A DNA stretch of 64,000 bases, taken from contig JADWQD010000006.1 in NCBI GenBank assembly GCA_016110215.1, positions 186,001 through 250,000 of the forward strand, written 5' to 3'. How positions within the stretch are numbered: position 1 is the first letter of the stretch; the number at the start of each line of letters is the position of its first letter. The notes under the pieces are model-generated. The model ran no database searches. It had not been told where the DNA came from and saw only the letters and a program-made list of their open reading frames with translations. Position numbers and translations under genes: made by a program. Origin of the DNA: Capronia americana (Eukaryota > Ascomycota > Eurotiomycetes > Chaetothyriales > Herpotrichiellaceae). This document shows positions 12,141-24,500 of this stretch, piece after piece.

Positions 12141-13319
12141 TCACGACCGTATCCGTCGCGGATTGGTTAGACGATACTGAGAGAGGTCCACGACAATGGA
12201 CTCTTGATCACTGGTGTCGTCGACCTCAATCGTATCAGTGGTGAGTTCGTGGGGGGTGCCAAGTGCTGAGATGGCTGGCGCGCTGAAGAATCCTTGGGGC
12301 CTCAGACCGTCCAGTGGATGACCGGGTGCCAGCGGATGAAGGTTCTTGGTGACGCCAATATTCGGGGTGGGAAGAAGATCGAGGGCGGGGTGAGTGGACA
12401 ATGTGCTACGTGATTCGGTACCGTGGTTAGACTCCGAGACGGATGAGTCGGTGTGGACAGCTTCATGCTTCTCTTGGAGCTTTTTGAGCGACTCTGCGGT
12501 CTGGGTGGCCTGTACAAGAAGTGCATCCAATTTCTGCCGGATACTGTCAAGCTCAGTCTTGCAGTCACCATCGCGGAGGAATTGATGAGCTGCGGTCTCA
12601 CAGAGAGACTGGATTTGCTCCAGCTCCTTGTCAGCCTGAATAAAGCTCGCTTGGTCGGAAGTCGGTTGAGGCGCAAGAGTAACTGATTTCTTGACCGAGA
12701 GCAGGGCGGATGTGCTCCGAGGCATAGTGGGAGGTCTGAAATCGTCAAACATAGCAGACCCTAGGCCGGCGCTCCTGGGCAGTGTAGGAAGTTGAAATCC
12801 TGTAGCTGCCGCCAGAGCGTTTTTGCCTTTCCTTAAGTTGTTCCGACCAAGTCCAACTTCTTTCACCATAGCGTCCAACTGGTTCTGCAGGTAGCTGTCA
12901 TAGTAAACGACGACGTGGTTCCTGTTCCTGAACTTCTGCGGCCCAGAGGCGCCGGAACGAATGGAAGTGCCCGGCTTTCTCTTTCGTCGTGTTTGTGCAT
13001 ATAGGTATCGAGTCCCAGCCTCCAACGGGTTTATGTGTATTGGGCCGGGCGAAGACGTGTTGTCCGCGTTCTCCGCGTTCTCGATAGTACTGGGTTTATC
13101 ATCGATTGGGTCTTGTTCGTCGGTAGTATGGATGGAGCTGACCGAAGGAGTCTTTTTGCGCTTGGGTCTGGCTTGTTTGAGGAGACGAGCATACTCTGCG
13201 ACAAATTCGGCATTTTTCTCAGCAGTATGCGTGGCCAACGAGTCAAATGTGGCTCGCCATTTGGGCAAATTGTCGACGAGATAAACAAAGCTCGAGTGGG
13301 CGTCCACGGGCTGAGCCAT
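12141..13319 (-). CDS. Conserved ascomycete protein of unknown function
   Basis: A single-exon gene of 392 residues. I cannot assign a function. It seems to belong to an unnamed ascomycete family with an N-terminal helical block ('LVDNLPKWRATFDSLATHT'), a basic segment ('KQARPKRKKTPS'), and a central conserved part: 'LEAGTRYLYAQTRRKRKPG', 'HVVVYYDSYLQNQLDAMV' and 'VGLGRNNLRKGKNALAA'. A predicted coiled coil (about residues 225-300, 'ELEQIQSLCETAAHQFL...ESLKKLQEKH') and a disordered C-terminus follow. There is no signal peptide or membrane segment, so it is probably intracellular. The basic motifs and coiled coil would fit a nuclear or cytoskeletal adaptor, but that is speculation. It is isolated: 2.7 kb lie downstream and 5.3 kb upstream without another gene. 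Confidence 0.8.
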   Translation of the reverse strand: MAQPVDAHSSFVYLVDNLPKWRATFDSLATHTAEKNAEFVAEYARLLKQARPKRKKTPSVSSIHTTDEQDPIDDKPSTIENAENADNTSSPGPIHINPLEAGTRYLYAQTRRKRKPGTSIRSGASGPQKFRNRNHVVVYYDSYLQNQLDAMVKEVGLGRNNLRKGKNALAAATGFQLPTLPRSAGLGSAMFDDFRPPTMPRSTSALLSVKKSVTLAPQPTSDQASFIQADKELEQIQSLCETAAHQFLRDGDCKTELDSIRQKLDALLVQATQTAESLKKLQEKHEAVHTDSSVSESNHGTESRSTLSTHPALDLLPTPNIGVTKNLHPLAPGHPLDGLRPQGFFSAPAISALGTPHELTTDTIEVDDTSDQESIVVDLSQYRLTNPRRIRS

Positions 13320-14590
13320 GACGGCTGCGACAGCAGAAAGGAAGGTGAATTGGTGTACACAATGGTTGAACAGCTCAAGACATTGTTTCGGTGGCTTCAG
13401 GTCGTGCGAGGTGAGATTGCACTGACAGGAGGGTTTGAATACTCGATGCGGTGTACAAGTACTGTTGAGGTCGGGTTAGACGGGGTGTTGAAGAGAGCCG
13501 CGGTAGTCGGGCGGGATGTAGGCAGGTATATGGTACGAACCAATGCTCAAGCCACACCACAAAATCTTAAATCGTATGGGATTCAAGAATCGCGGTCGGA
13601 GTAGAGGTGAGCCGGGTCGAGTTGTTGAGGGAGCGGCGGAAGTGGCTTGTAGGATGCGAGTGAGTATACAAGTATAGTTGTACGAATGGAGGAGGACAAG
13701 ATGCGGTGTCAGATGTGAGCAATCACTGTAACGCAACGTGGTGGATGATCCCCAAAGTCTGTGCACAGGGATTGTTCCGTCCACGACCGTTTGAAGAAGA
13801 TTAGCTGCACGCTACTCCAGATGCAGCAGTCGGATGTCGAGATCAACACGTCGGCGAGTAAGCTCTCAGTCAGGACGAGGTGAGAAAAGCCTGGAGACTG
13901 AGGCGGGAACGACCTCTTCAAATCTGAATGGAAGCGTAGCGAACGGGTTGGGCTAACCTAGGGCTAGGGCATCTTCCGCTTAGGCGTCTGCAGGAGGGCA
14001 GTTCCCTATCACCAAAACAACGCCTCACCTCCAGGATCGGGTTTACAACTCACTTCGCACTGACGGGCAAGAGATCTGCAACATCGTAATCTCTTTCCTG
14101 ATTCCTCTTCCCGCTTCAGTGTTGCCCGTTCTCAAAAGTCTATTATTCTACACACTTCGGGCTTCATGGGGGCGGCTCCGGGCGCCAGGCTAGGAGGAGG
14201 CTTGTCGATATCGCAGATTCGCGGTGATTGACGGCGGTCGAGTCCTGAGGGCCCCATCTGAGGCAAGCGCGATCCCTCCCGAGCCCACCCTTTGGCTCTG
14301 CGCAAACACTGGCGCCTGCTCGAAGTGTTCAAGCGCATCAAGCCACGTACACCAAAGAACGACTCGAGTCAATCGACATCGGCGATTCTCCACCACTTTC
14401 TTCACTTTCCACCTCCCGTACGGTCCGTCTCGCAGCTTGCCCAAAAGGGTCTCTGCAACCCAACGCGAAACCTTGCTTTCAGAAACAAGGTTTCTTCGCT
14501 ACTCCATGGTTGACGCCATGGGACAGCATTCTTCTGGAGATCAACAGAGCCCTGTGTACTCGGTACCGACTTCTGAAGATTGAAGGACGG

Positions 14591-14623
14591 CGTGTAGTGC
14601 CACCATACACTTTGCACTACACG
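14591..14623. repeat. Perfect 10-bp inverted repeat (possible hairpin)
   Basis: CGTGTAGTGC (14591-14600) and GCACTACACG (14614-14623) are exact reverse complements around a 13-base loop. The site is in the gene-free region and no function is assigned. Confidence 0.6.
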
Positions 14624-15720
14624 AGCACTAGGAGGTTGTCAGGATTCCAGATGTTACAAGCCTCGTGAAAGCTGTCCACGCAAGTCCTACCTCCTTGCTG
14701 CATGCATGCATGCCTTGTGACAACGGAGGCTACCCTAGCTAAGTTCGGATAGGCTGTCGAATCGAAAGGCCCGCTCCTCCGATTATCATTTGAACTCTGG
14801 AAGCACTTCCGACTCTGCCCCCCACCGTGCACCTGGCCTGGGGTTACTATAGGGCACTATTGTGTCTCGTAGCCGAGAGGAATGGTAGACAGCAACAATA
14901 ATTGCATATTGTCACACATGGTCTCCACCAATCGTGAGATATGAATCACACCCAAGGAGACCAGCAAACAGCCCAGCCAGAGCCTCTGCGGGTAGCTAGG
15001 CAGACGATTGCAGCAAGACTTGTCCAGACTGAACAATCGGCAGCCGCCAACGCATGTCCCGCCTGATTGACAAGCAGTTGATGTTGCAGGGTCGATCAGT
15101 ACATGAACCAGTGGTAGAAATCCTCTGAGCGAGCGCAGCCTGCAAGCCATATACGCCATCATCTTGTACCCCCACGAAGGTTCTTGTTAATCCCGATAAT
15201 TGGTCCCAGTCTCCGCAACTCGACTTCGGACCGCAGCGGCACTGGTTGCACAGCAGAGAAGCGAATGCCATGTTTGATCTGCTTGAAGCCCGAGGCTGCC
15301 AATGTAGAGCACATGACTCAAATTCTGTCTCACCGACACTTGACGCCCTGCAGCTCTGGACCTCAGAAGTGACAACTTGAAGTGCTTCAGATCCAACAAC
15401 TGGTCGCAAGTGGAGCATGCATCAAACACGATGTTCGGGCCTGAAGATCATGAGGTCTGGTGGCTGCAGCGAGACCACCCCATTGGAAATCTATTGAACG
15501 ATGGGCAACGATTGTAAGTCGTTTCTAGTCGTTGTGGCTAGGGCAGCCTTTGGTACCTGTATACTTGCGTGAGGCGAATTGATGGCACCCATACTACGTG
15601 TTCTCCTCAGGCAGGTATCCTCGGGTTTGACTACGGCGTGTGCCGTCCTCATGGACTGAACTCCTCTTACGTCAACACGCTGTGCATGGTTGAGGACGTC
15701 GCGATGAAGTGTTGTGTGTA

Positions 15721-15729
15721 TACTCCGTA
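15721..15729 (+). repeat. TACTCCGTA intergenic motif, copy 3
   Basis: Exact 9-mer in the gene-free region between the unknown 392-residue protein and Mvp1. Confidence 0.6.
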
Positions 15730-16810
15730 TCTCATCTCCATTTCCAGCGTCGCGTCTACCATATTCCGGAGAAAGGGCAATTTTCGCTAGAGATATGCCA
15801 AGGACAATCTTCCTACTGTGCCGCAGGCGAGGTTGGATTGTATCTCGCTAAGTATCGGCAACCAAGGTCGACTTTGCGGTCTCATCGTTCCTCTTGTCGT
15901 GCTCGAGAAGTTGCCAGAGGCTGTGGCCTTCGCCAGAACATTCATACTGAAGCTCTTTTTTTAAGGTTCGAAGGACAAAGTGAGGCGCCGATTTAGGGCA
16001 GAGACGGCCTGGAGATCCGCGGAAGCGCTCTCGACGAGCATGCTTCTCGATGATCATCAAACACGCCGGTGCACGCCTCGCTCAAGAAGAGATCTTAAGC
16101 CACAAGCCCTACGACGGCCCCTTCACCGAAAAGAGTAACAGCCCTTTTGGGCAAGAAGCAAAGTAGCGAAGTTGGCACGCGACAAGTCACTCACTTTACG
16201 AGGAGCTGTTCAAGAATGTTGCCGCCTTGTAAGGGGTTCTTCAAGTACATGCTCGTACTGTGCGAACCCGACAAGAACATTATCTGGGCCGTGGAGAAGC
16301 TTACATGTACTATGTACAATTGTGCCGAATAGCATGTACAGTCATCCGGGGCCATCACATCCACGTTTTCAACCAGCGCAACCATAACTGTGCTAGCATT
16401 TTCATGCTTTCTTGAAGATCTTTCCAAACAGATCAATCATAGCTAAATTGATCCCGGAACGCCGAGGTTGTCGATAAATGGATTAACGAGCCCCTGAACA
16501 GAGAACAATGATTCTCCACGAGAAGAACATCGGCATGGGGACACTAGCTACTCGCCCGAGTACGGCAAAACTTTCCCTCCTGGCCAATCGAGCATGGGAT
16601 TGGGGGGCACGAATGGGCTACTGAACGGCCCCTGCCACTTGCCCAGGCTGTCCACTCTGGCCTGGCCGCCTTCAGGCTGGCTTCGACTTGCCCTCTGCGG
16701 CAGGGTCGCAAGGGTGGGCACCACTGTAGCAGGGCAAGCAACAGCGAGGTTGCAGATAAGGTGTTTCGACACGGTTGGCATGTGAAAGCTAATTTATTAT
16801 GACTACTCGG

Positions 16811-16819
16811 TACGGAGTA
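16811..16819 (-). repeat. TACTCCGTA intergenic motif, copy 4 (inverted)
   Basis: Reads TACGGAGTA on the + strand, embedded in GGTACGGAGTACTG. It is in the gene-free region. Confidence 0.6.
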
Positions 16820-18590
16820 CTGTGTGCGGAAATTCCAAAGAACTCAACAAGCACCAGCTCCTGAGACTTGAGACTTTACGTCCGCAGCGTGTCCCTTGCC
16901 GTCCGTAGAGAGTTGTTGCAGATCTCAAGGCGAAAATGTGCCATGAAATCCTCAACATCTCTCAAACCAAGACGCCTTCAGGACGAGGAAGGATTCTCGG
17001 TATGAAAGCACATATCGTCGGACCAATCTAGCCGACCGTGCCAGACTATCGCTTCTCGAGCGTCGCATCGTCCCGTGCACGCTCCGTGCCGGTATCTACA
17101 GCACAAGACATGGCATTGCTGAAGAGGGATAGTGTTGCGCGCCACCGGTCATAACAAGAGCCCCGACGGACAGCCCACCGAGAGTCAAATACGAGACGTG
17201 CGTGTAGCAAGGTAAGAACGGGGACTCCTGGCCGAAATCTGTTCTTTTTATCACGAAAAAAGCATTTCGAAGAATATCTTCTTGTGGCCTCGAAATACGA
17301 AGCAATGATGAGGCAAAGATATGGCTGGGCCACACTTCAGGGCCTGTGATAGACGTACCACCTTTCTCGCCGTTTCGCATGCCTCGAAGGTCTCTCGTGC
17401 GCGAATACCGCAGGTATCACAGATATTCTAGCTCCAGCTTCAATCCATGGCAAATTGGAAATGTGGCAAAGCACGGAATTCCCTTGGTCGCCGGGAACGC
17501 CTTACTCCTTGCTGGGAGAGACCATCTTCGACATTGAGACGATAGAAATGTTCGACGTGACAGGCCCAAAGGAGGCAGCTGTGGTGTTCTTGCAAAATCA
17601 GATCTCAAGCTGGGTTTTTGCGAATCCCTCCAATTTTCACGAGGCTTCTGCCGCCTCTTATGTACTAAGGCTACCGCTGTCTACTCACAAGGCTCTGTGC
17701 TGAGCAGAGCTTGAATTGTCGTCAGCCATGTTTGAAGGGAAGTGTCTTGTATTTCAGTGAGTCGCTGAAGAGGACAGATTCACATAATGGGCCTCAGCAC
17801 TCAATTGTCCGCCGTCCCTGGGTACCATCATCGTCATTGGCGAGCGAGCAGGTTCAGGAGGTAGTTCCAGGAGGATGGCGCTGGGAAGCGTTGATTACAT
17901 CTCGTTCCAATGCAGAACTTCGATCGATCGATCGTTTCTCTATCGCAATGCCAGCCGACGTCCGAACCTTTTCTCTCTGTTGCGCTTGGAAACGCTCCCC
18001 CGACTCACGATGATGGGCCGTGCTCTGACTCCAAATCAGGAAGTCGATTCAGTGAGATGAATTGATGCTTTGCCCCAGCAGAAGAGCGTTCACGTGGCAC
18101 TCCCATTGACCTTCAGAAGGCCTCAACGGTCGTAGAGGATGTGTTCGCACCCACCCAGCACCCTGTCGGGAAACGGCTACCGCTGCGTGCTTGTGTCATG
18201 TCCAGAACTCTCCGGTTGTCGTTTAATTGATGGAACAACCTTGACATCCCATAGCACTCGGAAAGACGAGGACTTCGGCCAAGTTTGGAGGCGGAGATAA
18301 CTGCGAAGATGAAAGAATAGGGGACGAGGGGACCTATGTATCTCGGTGAGGCGAGCTTGGGGGATGAACCCGCGGCGCCAAGGCGCGATGGTAGCAGCTC
18401 CAACCAGCATCTCCACCTATGAGCTCAATGATGCGATAGCAACTCTGGATCGCATCCACGGGATCTGTGTAGACACTGCAGCGTCTGTCAACCACATCAC
18501 AGCCACGTGCGCATGGTCGCTCTCAAGTAGCCCTCTCGATCCTCGTCCTCATCCTGGTATCGCCTCCTTCGCGAGCTTGCGCTCGGTACA

Positions 18591-20861
18591 ATGGCATTGT
18601 TTGGCTCGTCTCCCACTGAAACTGCGCCTCTGAACAACAAATCGTTGTTTGGCGACGAGCCAGCACGCACACCCGCCGTCTCCTCTCTTTTTGCCGACGA
18701 TGGCGGGGACTCGCCGTGGTCACTGCCGACACCCAAGAAGAATGCCCGACAGAATCTAGTGAAGAATCTCCTCCCCGCGACGGACGTGCCGGAGACCTAT
18801 GTCGATGCATACGACGCTGTATTGAATGCGAATGAGAGGACAGGAGTTGGCATTGGCTTGGTTGGCGTCAAACGCGTACTACAGAGCAGTAATCTGAGCG
18901 AACAGGAGCAGTCTAAGATCTTGAACTTTGTCATCCCCGGTGGCCAGGAAAGCGCAAACGGGGTTGGCAGGAGCGAGTTCAACGTCCTTCTCGCTCTTAT
19001 CGGCCTGGGCCAGGAGGGCGAGGACATCACCCTCGATGGCGTGGATGAAAGGAGGCGAAGTAAGGCTACAGAATCTTCGGCCCTGTGCTTAGAAATTGAC
19101 TATTCCTAGAACTCCCTGAGCCTAGGATCGACTATCTAGACCAGTTGCGATCGAATGCTCGGCCGCAGGCGCCCTCTCCTACCGCAGTCAAACCCACGCC
19201 GGTGAGAGCACCGAAGCCTCGACAAGGATCATTCGGCACGGATCCGACAGCAGACCCTTGGGCAAGTCCCTCTAACAATAGACTGCCACTTCCGTCGACA
19301 GCAGCTCACACCATGTCCGCGAACGGCATCGCCGAGGAGGATGTCAAGAGCACCCCGAATGGCATTGCAAGGACAACAAGCGCATTCACAACTGGCGGCA
19401 GCCAAGGAAGTGGGGGTGGAAGCCCAGTGGCCGAGCGCTCATCGGACAGCGCAGGCACTGGCTGGAACAGCTACAATGGAAGTTCGGGTGGCTTCGCAGA
19501 GCAACCGACACTGGGTGGGGGATTTGGCGATCCTGGGGATAACCCGAACCGCCCAGGTCGCGAGCCACAAAGTGCCGTGTCACAAAGCATCAGTCTACCA
19601 CCGGGGACGGGCGAGAGCGTCGCGATAACAATGCTACCCGAGAAGGAAGGCATGTTTTTGTTTCAGCATCACAATTATGAGGTCAAAACACTTCGAAGAG
19701 GCAGCAGTGTCGTCAGACGATACAGCGACTTTGTTTGGTTACTTGACTGCTTGCAAAAGCGCTATCCTTTCAGACGGCTACCTCTACTGCCTCCTAAACG
19801 CGTACAAGGTAAGAATTACCCGACCTGGACGAGGTTGGAGCTGATTATGATCATTAGTTAACGGGTCACATCTCACAGCTGATGCAGGAGTTTTTCTCGA
19901 TAAGCGCCGACGAGGACTTGTTCGATTCACTAACGCGCTGGTTCAGCATCCGGTTTTGAGTCAGGAGACCCTGGTGGTCATGTTCTTGACTGTTCCGACG
20001 GTATGCTTCTTATTCTCAATGCACCTTTGCGCAGCTTGAGACTGATCCCCTGTTCAGGAACTTGCGGTCTGGCGCAAGCAGGCAACTATCTCCGTACAAG
20101 AAGAGTTCACCGGCAAAGCTTTGCCGCCTACGCTGGAAGACAGTCTGCCATCTAATCTCGCTGATCTTTTCGAGCAAGTTCGCGTCGGCGTGCGACGGTC
20201 GGCGGAAGTATACATCAATCTCTGCATCTTGATGGAACGATTGGTCAAACGCAATGAGGGACTTGCGTCAGACAGTGCAAAGTTCTCTCAGGCAGTTTCT
20301 CACCTTACCGACGCCACCAGCGACAGTTATGCCATTGATCCGAACGATGTACCTCTTCTGAACGAAGGCATCAAGTCGACGGCTAAGCACCTCGCGACTA
20401 CGCAGACATTACTCGAGGACGAAGCCAGGGCCTGGGATACCGGGGTATCAGAGGATTTGAAGTCGATTCGCGACAATTTCGTGTCCATGCGCGACTTGTT
20501 CGACCGACGGGACCGACTTGCGAGGGACAACATCCCTCAGCTTGAGCGACGGATCGAAACCTCAGAGAACAAGCTGCAGCAACTGCGGACAAAACCACCA
20601 GGACAAGTGAAGCCAGGTGAAATCGAAAAAGTGGAGAGCAGCATCATGGCGGATAAAGAAAGTATTGTGCAGCAACACGCACGAGGGGTATTCATCCAAG
20701 AATGTGTGAGGGACGAGATTGTGACCTTCCAGACAACCATCTACGCGATTAGCCGGATGCATCAGGACTGGAGTCAAGAGCGGGTCAAGTATGCTGAGTT
20801 ACAGGCAAGCAATTGGCGGAGTTTGGTCGATCAACTGGAGAGCATGCCCTTGGGGGAATGA
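18591..20861 (+). CDS. MVP1: Sorting nexin Mvp1 (SNX8-like, PX-BAR)
   Basis: Four exons: 18591-19059, 19110-19808, 19888-20000 and 20058-20861. The introns are 50, 79 and 57 bp, all GT-AG, and every junction keeps frame, giving 694 residues. The N-terminus has an EH-like helical segment ('ETYVDAYDAVLNANERTGVG' and 'SKILNFVIPGGQES'). A low-complexity Ser/Gly/Pro linker follows, then a PX domain (about residues 325-427) with the phosphoinositide-binding 'RRYSDFVWLLDCLQKRYP' and 'RRLPLLPPKRVQGVFLDKRR'. The C-terminal BAR-type helical region fills about 430-694. Mvp1 binds PtdIns3P on endosomes and forms retrograde carriers with the retromer and dynamin machinery. Introns 2 and 3 interrupt and close the PX domain. 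ATG at 18591 gives the expected N-terminus (MALFGSSP). Confidence 0.93.
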
Positions 20862-21593
20862 GATTACCTGCCCGATGCCCGAAGTTTGAACAAGACTATT
20901 CTTTTGTATCGTTATTACCCTGAAGTAGTATATTTTTGGGCGTCGTTTGGCGAGCGCGAGCGCCCCGCAATACATAATAACATTGACTGTGTCACATTGC
21001 GTAGACGATGGCGACAAGAAGGTGGTGCTGTACATATAGTCATAGGGCTTGGGTCACTGACTGGCCGAGAAGGAGGTCACTCATGTGTCAGTGTGCTAAA
21101 GACTTTGGAGCTCAGTACCTAGTAATATCAATCAATGGCTGTGACGAAACATTTCTGCAACGTGGGCATGCCGACAAGGTGATAATCCAACTCGCTCTGT
21201 TCACCCGAAGAAATGACAGTCCTCTGATCTGATTGTCCTGCTATACGAGGACCGATATAGATCTTTCAAGGTCCTCCTCTATTGTCAATACATCTGCCTA
21301 CTCATCCAGCACTGACGAGGCAGTCGTACCACGAACAGGCAGCCAATCACGTCCGGGGAGGCTGAAAGGCTTGGCCGTTTCGACGCGTTTGCGCAGACTT
21401 CACCCGCGTCTGGTTTCGGCCTCCCGTCAACAACTTCACGGCCAGCTTCTCATCTACATATTCTTGAAAACCTTGTCTGTACGCCGAGCCTCACCAGTTC
21501 CAAAGCATCTGCAACGGAGAGGAAATAAACCCAAGCCTGTGCTCGTCAAGGCTTCTCCCGCTCCCGCACTGACCCAGCCTCGCGCTAGTGACA
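20862..21593. other. Intergenic region upstream of Kap114
   Basis: 732 bp between tandem genes. A frame open from about 21233 to 21655 overlaps the Kap114 start but lacks an ATG at its beginning and any family feature. A single ACGCGT is at 21383-21388. No gene is supported. Confidence 0.5.
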
Positions 21594-24500
21594 ATGGAGC
21601 AGCAGGTCCTCCAGCTTCTCCAAGCAACAACTCGCCCGGACACTGCCGTCATTAGAGATGCCGAGCAGAGTCTTCTGCGGTTGTACCCTCAACAAGAGTT
21701 CCCATTTGCGCTCCTGACGATAGCTTCACACAACGATATCGAATCCAGCTCACGGAAAGCGGCATTGACCGCCCTCAAGAACTATGTCTCCACCACTTGG
21801 TCACCACAGTTTGACGAGACTTTCACAGGGCAGGTGTATCTGAGTGATGAGGCCAAGGCCCGAGTACGCGAGCAAGTCTTTGCTATCTGCACGCTCGAGG
21901 GCAACCAAGCTCCGAAAGACGCCACCATTCAAGCTCTGGCCGCCGGTGTAGCCAGCAAGATCGCCACCGTCGATTTTCCTGACGCATGGCCTACCCTATT
22001 CCCCTCGTTGCTCACCATCCTAGAGACTTCGACTGACGATGCGCCCATTCACGGCGCGCTACGTGTGCTGGCAGAACTGGTCGACGAGGGTCTAACTGAG
22101 GAGCAGTTCTTCGTTGTCGCTCGTGACCTGGTCAACGGTCTGCAACATGTAGCGGTGGACCACAATCGCGGCTTGATAGTCAGGGCAATGACTCTTAATG
22201 TCTTTCGGGCATGCTTTGAGATGTTGGAAATGGTTATGGCCGATCATGGGGCGGCGGTGAAGCAGTTTCTGACCGAGTCCCTGAAAGCGTGGATGCCGTT
22301 CTTCATGGAGACACTGAAACAGCCGCTGCCAGAGATAGTCAAGTCGAATGATGCACATCTCAGAGGCCTGGTGGCGTTGAAGGTGCAAGTAGTCAAGGCA
22401 CGTCCATACACAATATCACCCCGGGGAACACCACTGACTGCATATTAGACGCTGGACAAACTCAGATCGGTTTACGTACAGGCCATTTCGCCCCATGCAA
22501 CCGCCCTCTTTGAAGTCGTGTGGCAAGAACTATCGAGACTTGCCGAGCCTTATGCGCAACTCTTCATCGAAGGCTCTGCAGAAGGCAAACTCGTCGACAG
22601 CGACAATCTCCCCTGCAGCCTCGACGCTCTGGTCCTCGAAGAACTCGACTTCCTCCAAATCACCATCAAAGCCCCTCCTGTCCGAAAGGAACTCTCCGCA
22701 CAAATGCAGCAGTTCGGCGACGCACAACATACCGTCCCTTGGCTTCAAGAACTCATCCGCGTGCTTGTTCTCTACGCCAGAATACCCAAGGAGGAAGAAG
22801 CGCTCTGGGAGTACGATGCGAACCTCTACCTTTGCGAAGCCTCCTCCGTGACGGCAAACTACACGCCTCGAGCAGCGTGCGCAGAGCTCGCAGTCCGGAG
22901 TCTGGGCGAATGGTTAAAACAGCTCCCCATCGTCGCGATGCTACATCTCAACCAACATCACCTTCAGCCCGCTGCCACGTGGAAAGAACGTGAATCCCTG
23001 CTCTACCTGCTCAACCAATCCCTCAAGGACATGGAAGAAGTTTCTGGCAAACTCGATCCGCAAACCGCCTCTGTAATTCTCGAACAGGTCTCTTCCGCAC
23101 TGCAAGATCCTAACCTGTTTATGCGTGCCGCGGCTCAAATGGTGTTGGGATGCTTCTTCAAAATCACCGGCAACAACGCGGATTACGCCTCCGCCGGCGC
23201 CGCAGCGTTCACCAATGCAATCACCGCCTCGGTAAACGATCCCTCGGACGTGGTGAAAGTTGCGTGCTTCTTGATCCTGCCAGATTACATCGAAGCCTTG
23301 CCATCAAACATCACACGACCTATGCAATCCGCCATCATCAATGTCATCGGCGAATTCATTTCGAGCCGGGATCTAAGAGACGAACTGGAAGACGCCGACG
23401 ACGTCAAAGCCGCATTGATCCAACTCCTCCGCGACGCCATCATGCTTGACACGTCGACACTCACATCACCCGACAGCAACGCAATTGACCTGTTCTTCAC
23501 CCTGGCAAGTGACGGCGCGAGCAACTTCCAGCTCTTTACGCTCCTCACCGAAGCATTCGAGGGAATCGTCTCCTCCGTCTCCACCGCCGGTCAGGACCAG
23601 TACATCCGCCTGTGCGCGAGGACAATCCCTTCCCTAACAGGCGCGTTCGACATCGCCAACATGACGCAAGAATCCTCGCTGACGAACTTGGCCGCCGAAC
23701 TGGTCTCCGCGCTCGCCGAGTTCGGATCCGATCCACTGCCTGCGGGATTCGTGCAAGCCGTCATGCCGAAGTTGCAGAGAGTGTTGATGGAAGCCACCGA
23801 GGCGGAACTCGTCCGTCCCGCCACGCTGGCATTGAATCACATGCTCAGCAAGGGCACAGCACAATTCCTCGAATGGAGAGACAGCACCGGCAAATCCAGC
23901 ATCGAAGTCACGCTGACCATCATCAACCGGCTGCTCAACTCCGCGGACGTGGACGAGAACGCTGGCCAAGAAGTCGGCGGCCTCGCCTCGTCTCTGGTCT
24001 CGAAGTTTGGCGCCGACAAGATGGGCCCCTACCTCATGGACTTGCTGCGCGCGGTGGCCATCCGCCTCGCCACCGCGGAGCGCATCCAATTCATCCAGAG
24101 CCTGTGCATGGTCTTCGCGGGCCTGGCGCTCGCGGCGCCCAAAGAAGTCGTCGACTTCCTCGCCGAGGTGAACATCAACGGCCAGAACGGCCTCGCCGTG
24201 GTGTTGACGCGGTGGCTCGAAAACTCGGTCCATTTCGCCGGCTTCGACGAAGTCCGGCAGAACGTTGTCGCACTCAGTAAAGTCTTCGCGCTGCATGATC
24301 TGCGCGTGCGCGCCGTGCATGTCAAGGGCGATTTGATTGTCGACGCCGCGCAGAGCGGGCGCATCAAGACGCGAAGCCAGGCGAAACTCAACCCGGATCG
24401 GTTCTCAAGTATCCCCGCGGACCTGAAGATATTGAAAATCATGGTCGACGAGTTGGCCAGTGCCGCGACGTCGCGGTTCCCGGACCTGGCGGCCGCGCAG

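Larger units (their letters stand above)
13320..18590. other. 5.3-kb gene-free region
   Basis: Longest stretch without a supported gene, between the divergent starts of the unknown protein (-) and Mvp1 (+). Open frames up to 140 codons (14996-15418, -; 17455-17703, +) look like chance frames. It contains two exact copies of the TACTCCGTA motif (15721-15729; 16811-16819 inverted) and a 10-bp perfect inverted repeat at 14591-14623. I see no tRNA, no transposase remnant and no AT-rich mutated block. Unrecognised non-coding RNA or a very fragmented gene cannot be excluded. Confidence 0.5.

Noticed and set aside
13945..13970. CTAACCTAGGGCTAGGG, telomere-like string
   Set aside because: Only degenerate single units, not a tandem TTAGGG array, and surrounded by housekeeping genes.
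14996..15418. 140-codon frame in the gene-free region
   Set aside because: No recognisable domain, and overlapping frames of similar size exist on both strands as expected by chance.
21233..21655. 140-codon open frame before Kap114
   Set aside because: It begins at a non-ATG codon, overlaps the Kap114 start in another frame and shows no family features.
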